Positions 1-5,802 are shown, counted from the stretch's first letter. The stretch: DNA of 5,802 bases from Gammaproteobacteria bacterium (GCA_027076245.1 JALTKC010000200.1:1-5802), one strand, 5' to 3'. Numbers and translations: made by a program. The notes: generated by a model from the letters alone, not told the origin.

Positions 1-169
1 GCTCTTCAGACGGCCGAGGAATATCCACTGGTTCAAGACTGACTTCAATAAACCGGCCTTCTTTTTTAGCCTTTTCCAGTAAAAACTCCGCATAGGATAA
101 TAAACTATTGCGATCATCCTTATCCAGCTCATTAAAAATGGCCAGTAATTTTTTTTCAGCTTTGGTCAT
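1..169 (-). CDS. Small conserved-looking protein of unknown function, N-terminal 56 residues (cut by window edge)
   Basis: Reading leftward from an ATG at 169, the frame stays open to the window edge. It starts MTKAEKKLLAIFNELDKDD and continues with a helical, charged stretch (residues about 20-37, motif LLSYAEFLLEKAKKEG), then a Pro-rich IPRPSEE near the edge. The product looks soluble: there is no signal peptide or membrane segment. From memory it resembles short proteobacterial hypothetical proteins with a 'LLxxAEFL' helix followed by an 'IPRP.EES' motif, but I cannot assign a function. The start lies 15 bp after the stop of the GTPase gene, so it is probably the last visible member of that operon. 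No clear Shine-Dalgarno precedes it. The nearby ATG at 179 is in another frame and stops after seven codons, so 169 is preferred. The 3' end lies outside the window. Confidence 0.7.
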   Translation of the reverse strand, partial: MTKAEKKLLAIFNELDKDDRNSLLSYAEFLLEKAKKEGRFIEVSLEPVDIPRPSEE

Positions 170-184
170 AGTGGGTCATTAATT

Positions 185-1681
185 TTAGTGAGTGTTTGCC
201 GTTTTTAGTTTCGCCATTATATCACCTTTTGCCTGCTGCAAGATCGAGTCCCGATCCAGAGAGTCCAGGATATTGCGTACCGCCTGTTTGGCTCCGCCTT
301 CACCCCAGGATTTACCCTGTTTCAGATACTGCTGTGCCGCCTTACCCACCACCAGAGTGCTGTAATACGCCACGGCCCCCTGGGCTGATGCGGTTAATAG
401 TGTGGACAGCCCGCCGGTACCCAGTTTAAGGGCAGTGGAAATAAAGTGAATCCCCCAAATTGTGCCCAGAAGCAGCATCATCTGCCCGCCAATGGTTTTA
501 ATCAGGGAGCCGGCTTCTGATTTTGTTAAGGGCAGGCCGTATATTCGAGATAAATGCACCACCAGAGTCACATCAATTACGCCGGCAGAAATTAAATCCA
601 CCACCGGTACCGGGTTAATGGCCACGGCCACCCCTTTGGAAACACAATAGGTTTGAATTAATTTATCCGCAATGTCTTTACGGATCAACATAATCCGTTC
701 ACTCACCTGATCGGATAACTGACCCGCAAACAAACTGGCATTAATGGCTGACAGGGTTTTGCCCTGTTCATTAACAATAGACCACAGACGTTCTTTAAGT
801 TCCCCGGTATCAGGCGGAAAAGTTTTACAGGTTTCCGTTTCATTACCCTGTTCATCCACCAACAGATAGTATTTCTCTGTTGTTCTTGCTGTGGCTGTAA
901 CAATATTCTCCGCATCCACCAGCCCCGCAACCCGCTGCTGCAGTGCTTTCAGGAGCGTTTCTTTTTCTTCCCTGGTATAGCGATCCGCTTTATTGAGCAC
1001 CAGTATAACCGGCCTCGATTCTGACACCACCTGTTTAAGTGCCTGATATTCCGTATCGGTCATATCACCGTCCACCACAAATAGAATAATATCGGAACGG
1101 GATGCCACCTCATGGGCCAGTTTTTCCCGCTCTGCCCCATCCACTTCATTGATACCGGGAGTATCTATAAAATACACCCCGTGGGACTCATATTCTTCAC
1201 AGCTGGCAAAGGCCGTCTGGCGGGTTTCTCCATGTAAAGGGCTAATGGAAAACTGCTGCTGCCCCATTAAGGCATTTAACAAAGAGGATTTACCGACACT
1301 GACCCGGCCCAGTACCGATATATGGATATGTTCGTGTTCTATTTTTTCCAGCATTTTTTCAACCTGCTGGAAATCCGCCTGCAGGCTTTCCCTGACCTGT
1401 TCAGGGATCCGTTTATCATTTAATAAACGGCTGATACTTTCTTTGGCAATGCTCAGATGTTCATCACCCGGCTCATTGATATCAGCTTCCGCTTCTTCTG
1501 CCCGGGCTGGATCAGCAGTGGTATCAAGGTTATCCTGATTTTCAGAGCTATAATTTTCAGAGCTATGATTTTCAGAGCTATGATTTTTAAACCATGGGCG
1601 ATGGCTAAAACGGTTAATCTTCTTTACGGAGTCTGAGGACCAGCCTGATAAAATCTTTTGTGCGCGATTCAATATTTTCAC
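185..1681 (-). CDS. Era/TrmE-like GTPase with C-terminal DUF697-type region, no N-terminal anchor
   Basis: This 498-residue protein has a complete GTP-binding domain: P-loop GRVSVGKSS (125-133), GETR with the likely G2 Thr (151-154), DTPG (173-176), NKAD (230-233) and a probable G5 around ATART (263-267). Residues about 335-490 form an Ala/Gly/Val-rich region, including AINPVPVVDLISAGVID and a hydrophobic stretch near 400-418, that matches the DUF697 (YcjF-like) pattern and may contact the membrane. The N-terminus is different: a basic start, then three tandem H/Y-S-S-E-N pentapeptides (34-48), an acidic linker (52-75) and a helical region (76-118). The start is GTG at 1681, with AAGGA 8 nt upstream; the next Met is at residue 110, just before the G domain. 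It overlaps the upstream GTPase gene by 68 bp, which points to coupled translation. The G domain resembles that neighbour closely (DGDMT against DGDLT, NKADRYT against NKSDQYT). GTP hydrolysis is expected from the motifs; the cellular role is unknown. Confidence 0.9.
   Translation of the reverse strand: MKILNRAQKILSGWSSDSVKKINRFSHRPWFKNHSSENHSSENYSSENQDNLDTTADPARAEEAEADINEPGDEHLSIAKESISRLLNDKRIPEQVRESLQADFQQVEKMLEKIEHEHIHISVLGRVSVGKSSLLNALMGQQQFSISPLHGETRQTAFASCEEYESHGVYFIDTPGINEVDGAEREKLAHEVASRSDIILFVVDGDMTDTEYQALKQVVSESRPVILVLNKADRYTREEKETLLKALQQRVAGLVDAENIVTATARTTEKYYLLVDEQGNETETCKTFPPDTGELKERLWSIVNEQGKTLSAINASLFAGQLSDQVSERIMLIRKDIADKLIQTYCVSKGVAVAINPVPVVDLISAGVIDVTLVVHLSRIYGLPLTKSEAGSLIKTIGGQMMLLLGTIWGIHFISTALKLGTGGLSTLLTASAQGAVAYYSTLVVGKAAQQYLKQGKSWGEGGAKQAVRNILDSLDRDSILQQAKGDIMAKLKTANTH
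1537..1587 (-). repeat. In-frame 15-bp tandem repeat (three copies plus a 6-bp partial)
   Basis: On the plus strand the unit GATTTTCAGAGCTAT occurs at 1537-1551, 1552-1566 (first base A instead of G) and 1567-1581, followed by GATTTT at 1582-1587. Because the unit is 15 bp, the GTPase frame is kept and each copy encodes H/Y-S-S-E-N. The copies are nearly identical in DNA, which suggests recent expansion by slippage. Copy number could therefore vary among strains without breaking the gene. Confidence 0.9.
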
Positions 1682-3275
1682 TCAGTTGTTCCTTATACAC
1701 ATCACTGATCAATTGAGCCGATAATTCTCCGGTGACTTCCAGTGTTCTGGCCACAGATTTCCCAAGAGTATCAAAGATCATACCATAGGCCACCGCATGC
1801 ATCAGACCGCCACTGACGGTACCAACACCGGGAAAAGCCTTGAGTCCGTTACCGGCAATGGCCAGCAGTAACGGCAGGGTCTTGTTCATACGCGATTGTA
1901 TCAGTTCAAGCAGTTTATTGGCATCAATATCCGTGGCTGAAACACCATAGATTTTACATAAGTCCTTAATCATCTGAATACCGAGATAGCCCTGCACCAG
2001 AATATCGGTACCCGGACTGATGGTGGCCAGTGAGGCAACAACTGCTTTTTTAGTATAACCCGAAACCAGACGGCGGCTTTGAGAATATTTAAAACGGGCA
2101 TCCATTTCATCCAGCCGTTCATTTAAACGGCTGACCACCGCTTTTTCCCTTAACTCTTCCAGCTCAGTAACCGGATACTGTTTTAATAAAGTAATAATCT
2201 GCTCTTTTAAGGTCTGAATATCCGGCTCAATGGGCCTTTGAACCCGCTCTTCCTGACCGTCGGGAGTCTGGCGGATAAATTCGCGCATCCCTCCTGCCTG
2301 AACAGAGACCACCGCAGGCGGGTTTTTAAAGCGGCTGAATCGACTGCGGATATTCTCCAGGATCATTGCCCGTTCTGACTCTGTGTATTGATCCGACTTA
2401 TTCACAGCAATAATACAGGGTTTACCCAGTTCAAGGAGTCTTGAGACTTCCTTAAACTGGCTGGCCGTCAGATCCCCGTCACATAAGTAAATAACCAGGT
2501 GTGCCCTAACTGCTTCTTCTGTGGATAATATATCCAGTTCGGCAAACTGTTCATTCAGCCCCGGCATATCGGTTAAAACGCATGACTGCTCAGAAGTATC
2601 CTTACTGTCAATGTTTATCGACCAGTGGTAATGGTCAATACTGCGTGTAGTACCACCTAGTACCGAAGTCTCTATCTGAATATCCGGATTATTTTTTTCA
2701 TTCGTTTTTTTTCCCTGTTTATCCCCCAGCATGGCCCGAATTAAAGAGCTTTTACCGCTGCTGATATCACCAAACAGAGCAATATAAATACGAGCTTCTT
2801 CCCTGCGCTGTGAAAATTCAGACAGTTCCTTCCTTAACGCAACAAGCTCAGGAGATGATTCAACATTTTCCTTCCATAACTGGCTGTCGGGTTCCAATAC
2901 AGTGCTTGAGTCTGATTCAGATTGATCCGTTAATTCAGAGGCTTTACTATCCGTTATCAACGGCTGCTGTTTTTGTAACGCATCCAGACGTTTGGCCACT
3001 TTATCAATAGACTGTTCAGTAGGTCGCTGTTTTGCTACCCGGCCACCATTTTTTTTTGCCGGCAGTAATAAGCGCCAGATCAACCAGCCGGCAAGCAGGG
3101 AAATAAACAGCAGTACAATAGCATAAGTCCATTGCACCCAAATGGGTTTGGCCTGCAACTGTTCCCAGACTGAGAAGGACAAATTAGTTATAAACAGAAG
3201 AGCAATAAAAAAAACAAGAAAGACAAGAATAACCGCAATTGAAAGGAGAGTTCGGCTGGAGGGCAGTTTATTCAT
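1614..3275 (-). CDS. Membrane-anchored Era/TrmE-like GTPase, paralogue of the downstream GTPase
   Basis: This 553-residue protein begins with two hydrophobic segments (about 10-31 and 48-70), predicting a hairpin membrane anchor with the bulk in the cytoplasm. A polar linker rich in Gln, Ser and Asp (73-135) and a charged helix (143-162) lead to the G domain: P-loop GDISSGKSS (169-177), GGTTR (207-211, G2 Thr), DMPG (236-239), NKSD (292-295) and probable G5 SVQAGG (324-329). The C-terminal part (about 400-550) has an Ala/Gly-rich segment, including ATISPGTDILVQGYLGIQMI and FPGVGTVSGGLMHAVAYGM. It corresponds to the DUF697-like half of the downstream GTPase but is more diverged. The ATG at 3275 directly precedes the first membrane segment and is the only Met before residue 330. 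No well-placed Shine-Dalgarno is seen; a GGAG lies 13 nt upstream, within a hairpin. Its last 68 bp overlap the next gene. GTPase activity is inferred from intact motifs; the function is unknown. Confidence 0.9.
   Translation of the reverse strand: MNKLPSSRTLLSIAVILVFLVFFIALLFITNLSFSVWEQLQAKPIWVQWTYAIVLLFISLLAGWLIWRLLLPAKKNGGRVAKQRPTEQSIDKVAKRLDALQKQQPLITDSKASELTDQSESDSSTVLEPDSQLWKENVESSPELVALRKELSEFSQRREEARIYIALFGDISSGKSSLIRAMLGDKQGKKTNEKNNPDIQIETSVLGGTTRSIDHYHWSINIDSKDTSEQSCVLTDMPGLNEQFAELDILSTEEAVRAHLVIYLCDGDLTASQFKEVSRLLELGKPCIIAVNKSDQYTESERAMILENIRSRFSRFKNPPAVVSVQAGGMREFIRQTPDGQEERVQRPIEPDIQTLKEQIITLLKQYPVTELEELREKAVVSRLNERLDEMDARFKYSQSRRLVSGYTKKAVVASLATISPGTDILVQGYLGIQMIKDLCKIYGVSATDIDANKLLELIQSRMNKTLPLLLAIAGNGLKAFPGVGTVSGGLMHAVAYGMIFDTLGKSVARTLEVTGELSAQLISDVYKEQLSENIESRTKDFIRLVLRLRKED
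1690..1694 (-). promoter_or_regulatory. Shine-Dalgarno AAGGA deciding the GTG start of the second GTPase
   Basis: On the minus strand AAGGA lies 8 nt before the GTG at 1681-1679, inside the coding sequence of the upstream GTPase (its Lys-Glu-Gln codons). No other well-placed start codon with a ribosome binding site is seen before the G domain, so this site supports the 68-bp overlap rather than a later start. Confidence 0.75.
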
Positions 3276-3281
3276 GAGATG

Positions 3282-3315
3282 AAAACAGCTCCGGACTTCG
3301 TCCGAAGGCTGTTTT
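3282..3315 (-). terminator. Strong hairpin, terminator-like, next to the start of the membrane GTPase gene
   Basis: The outer arms AAAACAGC (3282-3289) and GCTGTTTT (3308-3315) pair perfectly. The inner arms CGGAC (3292-3296) and GTCCG (3300-3304) close a three-base loop, with a small internal loop between the two stems. Read on the minus strand, it follows the exported-protein gene and ends in a TTTT run, as an intrinsic terminator would. Because the U-run is part of the stem and the hairpin ends 6 nt before the ATG at 3275, it could instead act on translation of the GTPase gene, or be a dispersed palindromic element. Confidence 0.6.
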
Positions 3316-3339
3316 AGAGTTTAGGTTTCAGGTTTTAGG
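3312..3339. repeat. Four degenerate 7-bp repeats in the intergenic spacer
   Basis: On the plus strand TTTTAGA (3312-3318), GTTTAGG (3319-3325), TTTCAGG (3326-3332) and TTTTAGG (3333-3339) follow in register, with a consensus near TTTTAGG. The first unit overlaps the arm of the neighbouring hairpin. The array is non-coding and sits between the stop at 3350 and the start at 3275. Confidence 0.7.
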
Positions 3340-3349
3340 GGGCGTTTAG

Positions 3350-4294
3350 TTAAAAATCGAAAGAGCCACCATCAGATTTTTCCTTTTTGGCACCGGTCGC
3401 CTGGGCAAGGGCTTCTTTAATGGCATCGGGAGAGGCCATAATGCCCATAAAGCTGTGCTCACCGGCCATAGACAGGTCAGGGAAATTTATGGCAATACGG
3501 AACTTGGCACTTAAGGCATACACTTTACCATCTTTATCCACCAGCATTTCATAAGGCAGATGGGCGGTAGAGCGAATATCCTTAAAGTCCACTTCTTTCA
3601 TTATGGTGGCATCACTGCTCATACCTTCGGTCATGGCTACACCAAACACACTTTGCTGTTTGCCGGGAATATCAACACGATAGACTTTAGATGCACCGCC
3701 TTTACCAGCCGCCAGCCCTGCTTCAACCGCTTTAATCGCTGCATCATAACTGCCGTGATCAGCCACCACATCAGGTTCATCAAAATAAGGCATACCAAAC
3801 ATATAGTGGTATCCTTCCAATTCCTTAGCATCAAGCCCTTTTTTGGAACCAAAGGCTTCCTGCTTGCCTAGGGCTTTTTCCAGAGCTGCAGCAACATCGC
3901 TTAAATCACCTTTAAGCTGATATGCATGCGCCATATAAACCGGGTTAGTATAAGCTACCTGAATAGACCCATCTTTATCAGTAATAGAAATACGCTGTAC
4001 CGCACCATAACCCCCGGCATCGGTTGCTGCAGCATTTTTCTTTAAGGCATCATTAGTGACAATAATAATATTGGCACCGGTATAAGGGGAGTATTCACCG
4101 ACGACTTCAAAGCCGGCACCAGTGAGCTTACTTTTGGTGTCCGCTACCACGGCCGCGAGATCACCCGGCGCATTAGAGGCCAGAATAAAGGGCTTAAGTT
4201 TTTCACCTGCATAGGCGGAAGCACTGAGCAATAAAGCAAACAGTGTGAAAATTATTTGAGTAGGTGTGAAAATTTTAGTTTTTTTATACATCAT
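3350..4294 (-). CDS. Exported protein, probably with two DUF302-like domains
   Basis: This 314-residue protein starts with a basic N-terminus, a hydrophobic core (about 13-25) and ASAYA before Gly30, a good signal peptidase I site; there is no lipobox Cys. The mature protein is probably periplasmic. Two halves look alike. The first (about 36-145) has a 'GFEVVGEYSPY' segment, DKDG (106-109) and YTNPVYMAHAYQL (115-127). The second (about 160-300) has LPYEMLVDKDGKVYALSAKF (246-265) followed by a helix (AIKEALAQA). The pattern of a helix, a strand with 'DKDGK.Y', and an 'NP.Y.A' or equivalent segment recalls DUF302 domains. This is pattern recognition from memory, not a search result. The C-terminus is charged and ends GGSFDF. 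The ATG at 4294 has AAGGAA 6 nt upstream; a second ATG follows immediately at 4291. It lies behind a terminator and its own AT-rich leader, so it probably has its own promoter. The biochemical role is unknown. Confidence 0.75.
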   Translation of the reverse strand: MMYKKTKIFTPTQIIFTLFALLLSASAYAGEKLKPFILASNAPGDLAAVVADTKSKLTGAGFEVVGEYSPYTGANIIIVTNDALKKNAAATDAGGYGAVQRISITDKDGSIQVAYTNPVYMAHAYQLKGDLSDVAAALEKALGKQEAFGSKKGLDAKELEGYHYMFGMPYFDEPDVVADHGSYDAAIKAVEAGLAAGKGGASKVYRVDIPGKQQSVFGVAMTEGMSSDATIMKEVDFKDIRSTAHLPYEMLVDKDGKVYALSAKFRIAINFPDLSMAGEHSFMGIMASPDAIKEALAQATGAKKEKSDGGSFDF

Positions 4295-4300
4295 TTTTAA

Positions 4301-4306
4301 TTCCTT
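4301..4306 (-). promoter_or_regulatory. Shine-Dalgarno AAGGAA of the exported-protein gene
   Basis: On the minus strand AAGGAA is 6 nt before the first of two adjacent ATG codons (4294 and 4291). The spacing would suit either, so initiation at both is possible; they differ by one Met in the signal peptide. Confidence 0.75.
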
Positions 4307-4322
4307 TGGATTGATTCCATTC

Positions 4323-4348
4323 CTGTTTTTTTTATACTGTTTTTTATA
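4323..4348. repeat. Short AT-rich tandem repeat in the leader of the exported-protein gene
   Basis: On the plus strand CTGTTTTTTTTATA (4323-4336) is followed directly by CTGTTTTTTATA (4337-4348), two copies differing by two T residues. A second near-duplication, AAGTTATAAT (4351-4360) and AAGTTTTATAAT (4361-4372), lies beside it. These lie between the possible promoter and the ribosome binding site. Confidence 0.65.
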
Positions 4349-4385
4349 CCAAGTTATAATAAGTTTTATAATTAACTATAAAGAA

Positions 4386-4413
4386 AATTTATTTTGACAG
4401 ACTGGGCTGTAAA
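4386..4413 (-). promoter_or_regulatory. Possible sigma-70-type promoter for the exported-protein gene
   Basis: On the minus strand TTTACA (4413-4408) and TAAATT (4391-4386) are separated by 16 bp. They match the -35 consensus at five of six positions and the -10 consensus at four. The site lies just downstream of the terminator and about 90 nt before the start codon. The region is so AT-rich that other -10-like sequences exist (for example TATAAC near 4355), so this is only the best of several weak candidates. Confidence 0.3.
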
Positions 4414-4429
4414 TTTCCAGACATTAAAC

Positions 4430-4457
4430 AAAAAAGGGAGCTTTCGCTCCCTTTTTT
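4430..4457. terminator. Symmetric (bidirectional) intrinsic terminator after the FadL-type gene
   Basis: A perfect GC-rich stem, GGGAGC (4436-4441) with GCTCCC (4446-4451), has a four-base loop that reads GAAA on the minus strand. It is flanked by six A and six T, so it has a U-tract in both directions. It starts about 30 bp after the FadL-type stop codon. No gene in the window approaches it from the plus side, so its use there is only potential. Confidence 0.93.
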
Positions 4458-4480
4458 GTGACCTGTATTAGTCATACTTC

Positions 4481-4500
4481 TGGAATTTTTAGAAATTCCA
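4481..4500. other. Small inverted repeat with the FadL-type stop codon in its loop
   Basis: The arms TGGAATTT (4481-4488) and AAATTCCA (4493-4500) are perfect complements, and the TAA stop (4491-4489 on the minus strand) lies in the four-base loop. The right arm encodes the last residues of the protein (Trp-Asn-Phe). It is AT-rich and has no T-run of its own, so it is more likely an mRNA 3'-end structure than a terminator, or simply chance. Confidence 0.45.
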
Positions 4501-5757
4501 GCCGTATGCAATACCCCAGGCATCCTGCTTCATCTGAATGTTGGCTTCACCGCCTCCTAGTGCTGTTGGAATTGAACCAGAACCATTTAGCTTTTCATTA
4601 AATGAATGCATATAGAACATGGAGATTTCACTTTCATTAGGCAATGTATAAGTCATACCAATAGTTGCATGCTTTTCAACAACAGCTGGTGCTAAAACAT
4701 TAAAAAAGGTTTGATCTTTATCCATTGGCATCTCACTCTGGCTATAGCCAGCACGTAATAATAAATTTTTATTCCACTGGTATTCAGCACCTAATTTATA
4801 GACCGTCATATCATCCCAACCAAAACCAGCAGCATTTTTACTACCCAAGGTTGGCCCCCCTGTAGCAGGTAAAGTCAGATCATTACTAAATGCATCTACA
4901 CCACTGTAATTAATTTGTTGTATATCAAATGCTAACAGTAAATCATCAGTTGCTTTAAAAGCAATACCGATGCCATAATTCTCTGGCATATCCAGATCAC
5001 CGCCATTTTCTAAGAGGCCTTTATAATCGCTAAATTTATCCATATCTATTTCAGAATTATAAACGACACCGACTGTTAAACGATCATCCATAAATGATCC
5101 TTGCCATCCAACAGAAAGGCCATAACCTAATGAATCATCTCGACCTTTATCTGTTAACTTTGTCGAATCACTAGACATACCAGCAAAACCACCTAGCCCC
5201 CATGCTTTGAACTGTTGATAAGCAATTTGTAAGGAGATACCTACTGAATGTTGATCATTAATTTTATAAGAGAATGTTGGTAAAATTCTAACCTGCTCAA
5301 GATTTATCCCTGATTCTTTACCTGGAGCACCAGCAAAAAACATAAGGTTTTCATAATTTGTATTCATTCCACCGGTACCTACTACAGTAAGACCAAGAGA
5401 CATATTTTCATTTAACATATAGTTGAAGCCTAATTCAGGAATATAAAAAGGACCATCTTTATTTCCATCATCATCATAATCATAAAGACCTGAACCACCT
5501 GCAGTATCAACCAGTTCTGCTGAACGATCTGGTGAAAAGATTTGAATCCCCATGTCAAAACGATTACCGACCCTAACCATTGCAGCAGGATTATCTGCAC
5601 CTGAAATGGCAGTATCTGCCATACCAATACCTACCCCGGCACGACCATTCGCTTTAGTACCATTACCCATCATAAAGTTACCATTAGTAGCCATGGCAGC
5701 AGTTGGGATAATCATTGCTGCAACAACGGATGCAGCGAGAAGACGATTTTTAATCAT
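4489..5757 (-). CDS. FadL/OmpP1/TodX-family outer-membrane transport protein
   Basis: This 422-residue protein has a signal peptide (basic MIKNR, hydrophobic core 6-19, cleavage after AMA at residue 23). The mature N-terminus TNGNFMMGNGTKANGRAGVG and the following 'ADTAISGADNPAAMVRVGNRFDMGI' segment match the hatch region of the FadL family, including the common 'NPA.M' motif. The rest alternates short polar and aromatic strands, as in a beta barrel, and ends in Phe (YGWNF), the usual outer-membrane assembly signal. FadL-family proteins let hydrophobic molecules such as long-chain fatty acids or aromatic hydrocarbons cross the outer membrane; the substrate here cannot be told. The length is typical of the family. 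The frame is open further upstream to a TTG at 5796, but the ATG at 5757 is chosen because it begins the signal peptide and has AAGGAG 9 nt before it. The gene is followed by a strong terminator. No confident promoter is visible in the 45 bp upstream. Confidence 0.93.
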   Translation of the reverse strand: MIKNRLLAASVVAAMIIPTAAMATNGNFMMGNGTKANGRAGVGIGMADTAISGADNPAAMVRVGNRFDMGIQIFSPDRSAELVDTAGGSGLYDYDDDGNKDGPFYIPELGFNYMLNENMSLGLTVVGTGGMNTNYENLMFFAGAPGKESGINLEQVRILPTFSYKINDQHSVGISLQIAYQQFKAWGLGGFAGMSSDSTKLTDKGRDDSLGYGLSVGWQGSFMDDRLTVGVVYNSEIDMDKFSDYKGLLENGGDLDMPENYGIGIAFKATDDLLLAFDIQQINYSGVDAFSNDLTLPATGGPTLGSKNAAGFGWDDMTVYKLGAEYQWNKNLLLRAGYSQSEMPMDKDQTFFNVLAPAVVEKHATIGMTYTLPNESEISMFYMHSFNEKLNGSGSIPTALGGGEANIQMKQDAWGIAYGWNF

Positions 5758-5766
5758 TACATTGAG

Positions 5767-5772
5767 CTCCTT
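5767..5772 (-). promoter_or_regulatory. Shine-Dalgarno AAGGAG fixing the start of the FadL-type gene
   Basis: On the minus strand AAGGAG lies 9 nt before the ATG at 5757 and 4 nt before an ATG at 5762 that is followed at once by TAA. The true start is therefore 5757, and the longer open frame reaching 5796 would read through the ribosome binding site. Confidence 0.85.
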
Positions 5773-5802
5773 CAAAACCTGTTTGGTGTCAGTCAATTTA
5801 GT

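Noticed and set aside
1149..1538. Plus-strand open frame of 129 codons inside the second GTPase gene
   Set aside because: It is antisense to a well-supported GTPase frame, is Cys/Ser-rich in the manner of a mirror frame, and has no recognisable domain.
1537..1587. Possible CRISPR-like or regulatory repeat array
   Set aside because: The copies are contiguous without spacers, only 15 bp long, and in frame within a coding region.
185..3275. Anti-phage defence or mobile-element origin for the GTPase pair
   Set aside because: No phage, integrase, transposase, toxin or nuclease gene is seen nearby, and intact housekeeping-like GTPase domains do not by themselves suggest defence.
3560..3871. Plus-strand open frame of 103 codons opposite the exported-protein gene
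   Set aside because: It lies entirely antisense to a gene with a signal peptide and good ribosome binding site, and its His/Phe-rich product looks like a shadow.
4394..4399. Perfect TTGACA on the plus strand as a -35 box
   Set aside because: No -10-like hexamer lies 16-18 bp downstream and no plus-strand gene follows; it also runs straight into the terminator at 4430.
5758..5796. Extension of the FadL-type gene to a TTG at 5796
   Set aside because: It would place 13 polar residues before the signal peptide and translate through the AAGGAG site; the ATG at 5757 explains both.

Overview
The window reads as a piece of a Gram-negative, probably gammaproteobacterial, chromosome. It carries a FadL/OmpP1-type outer-membrane protein with a typical signal peptide and terminal Phe, a second exported protein, and two Era/TrmE-like GTPases with DUF697-type C-terminal regions. 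The species cannot be named from the sequence alone. All five genes lie on the minus strand, so transcription runs from high to low coordinates. There are no RNA genes, CRISPR arrays, insertion sequences or phage genes.

Right part (4430-5802): a complete FadL-family gene (5757 to 4489) with a strong ribosome binding site. It is closed by a small hairpin around its stop codon and then by a textbook symmetric terminator at 4430-4457. An AT-rich leader with short tandem repeats follows. It leads into a gene for a 314-residue exported protein (4294 to 3350), which appears to contain two divergent DUF302-like domains.

Middle and left part (1-3349): a 74-bp spacer holds four degenerate 7-bp repeats and a strong hairpin that ends only 6 nt before the next start codon. 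Then come two paralogous GTPase genes. The first (3275 to 1614) encodes a protein anchored by two N-terminal transmembrane helices. The second (1681 to 185) has no N-terminal anchor, starts with GTG, and overlaps the first by 68 bp. The start of a small conserved-looking gene follows after 15 bp and runs off the left edge. The GTPases and the small gene look like one translationally coupled operon.

The most interesting unit is the GTPase pair. Both keep all recognisable nucleotide-binding motifs, share the same G-domain/DUF697-like layout, differ in N-terminal targeting, and are locked together by a long gene overlap. This suggests a membrane-linked two-GTPase module of unknown function. The FadL-like porin and the exported protein may form a separate envelope or uptake unit, but the terminator between them argues against simple co-transcription.
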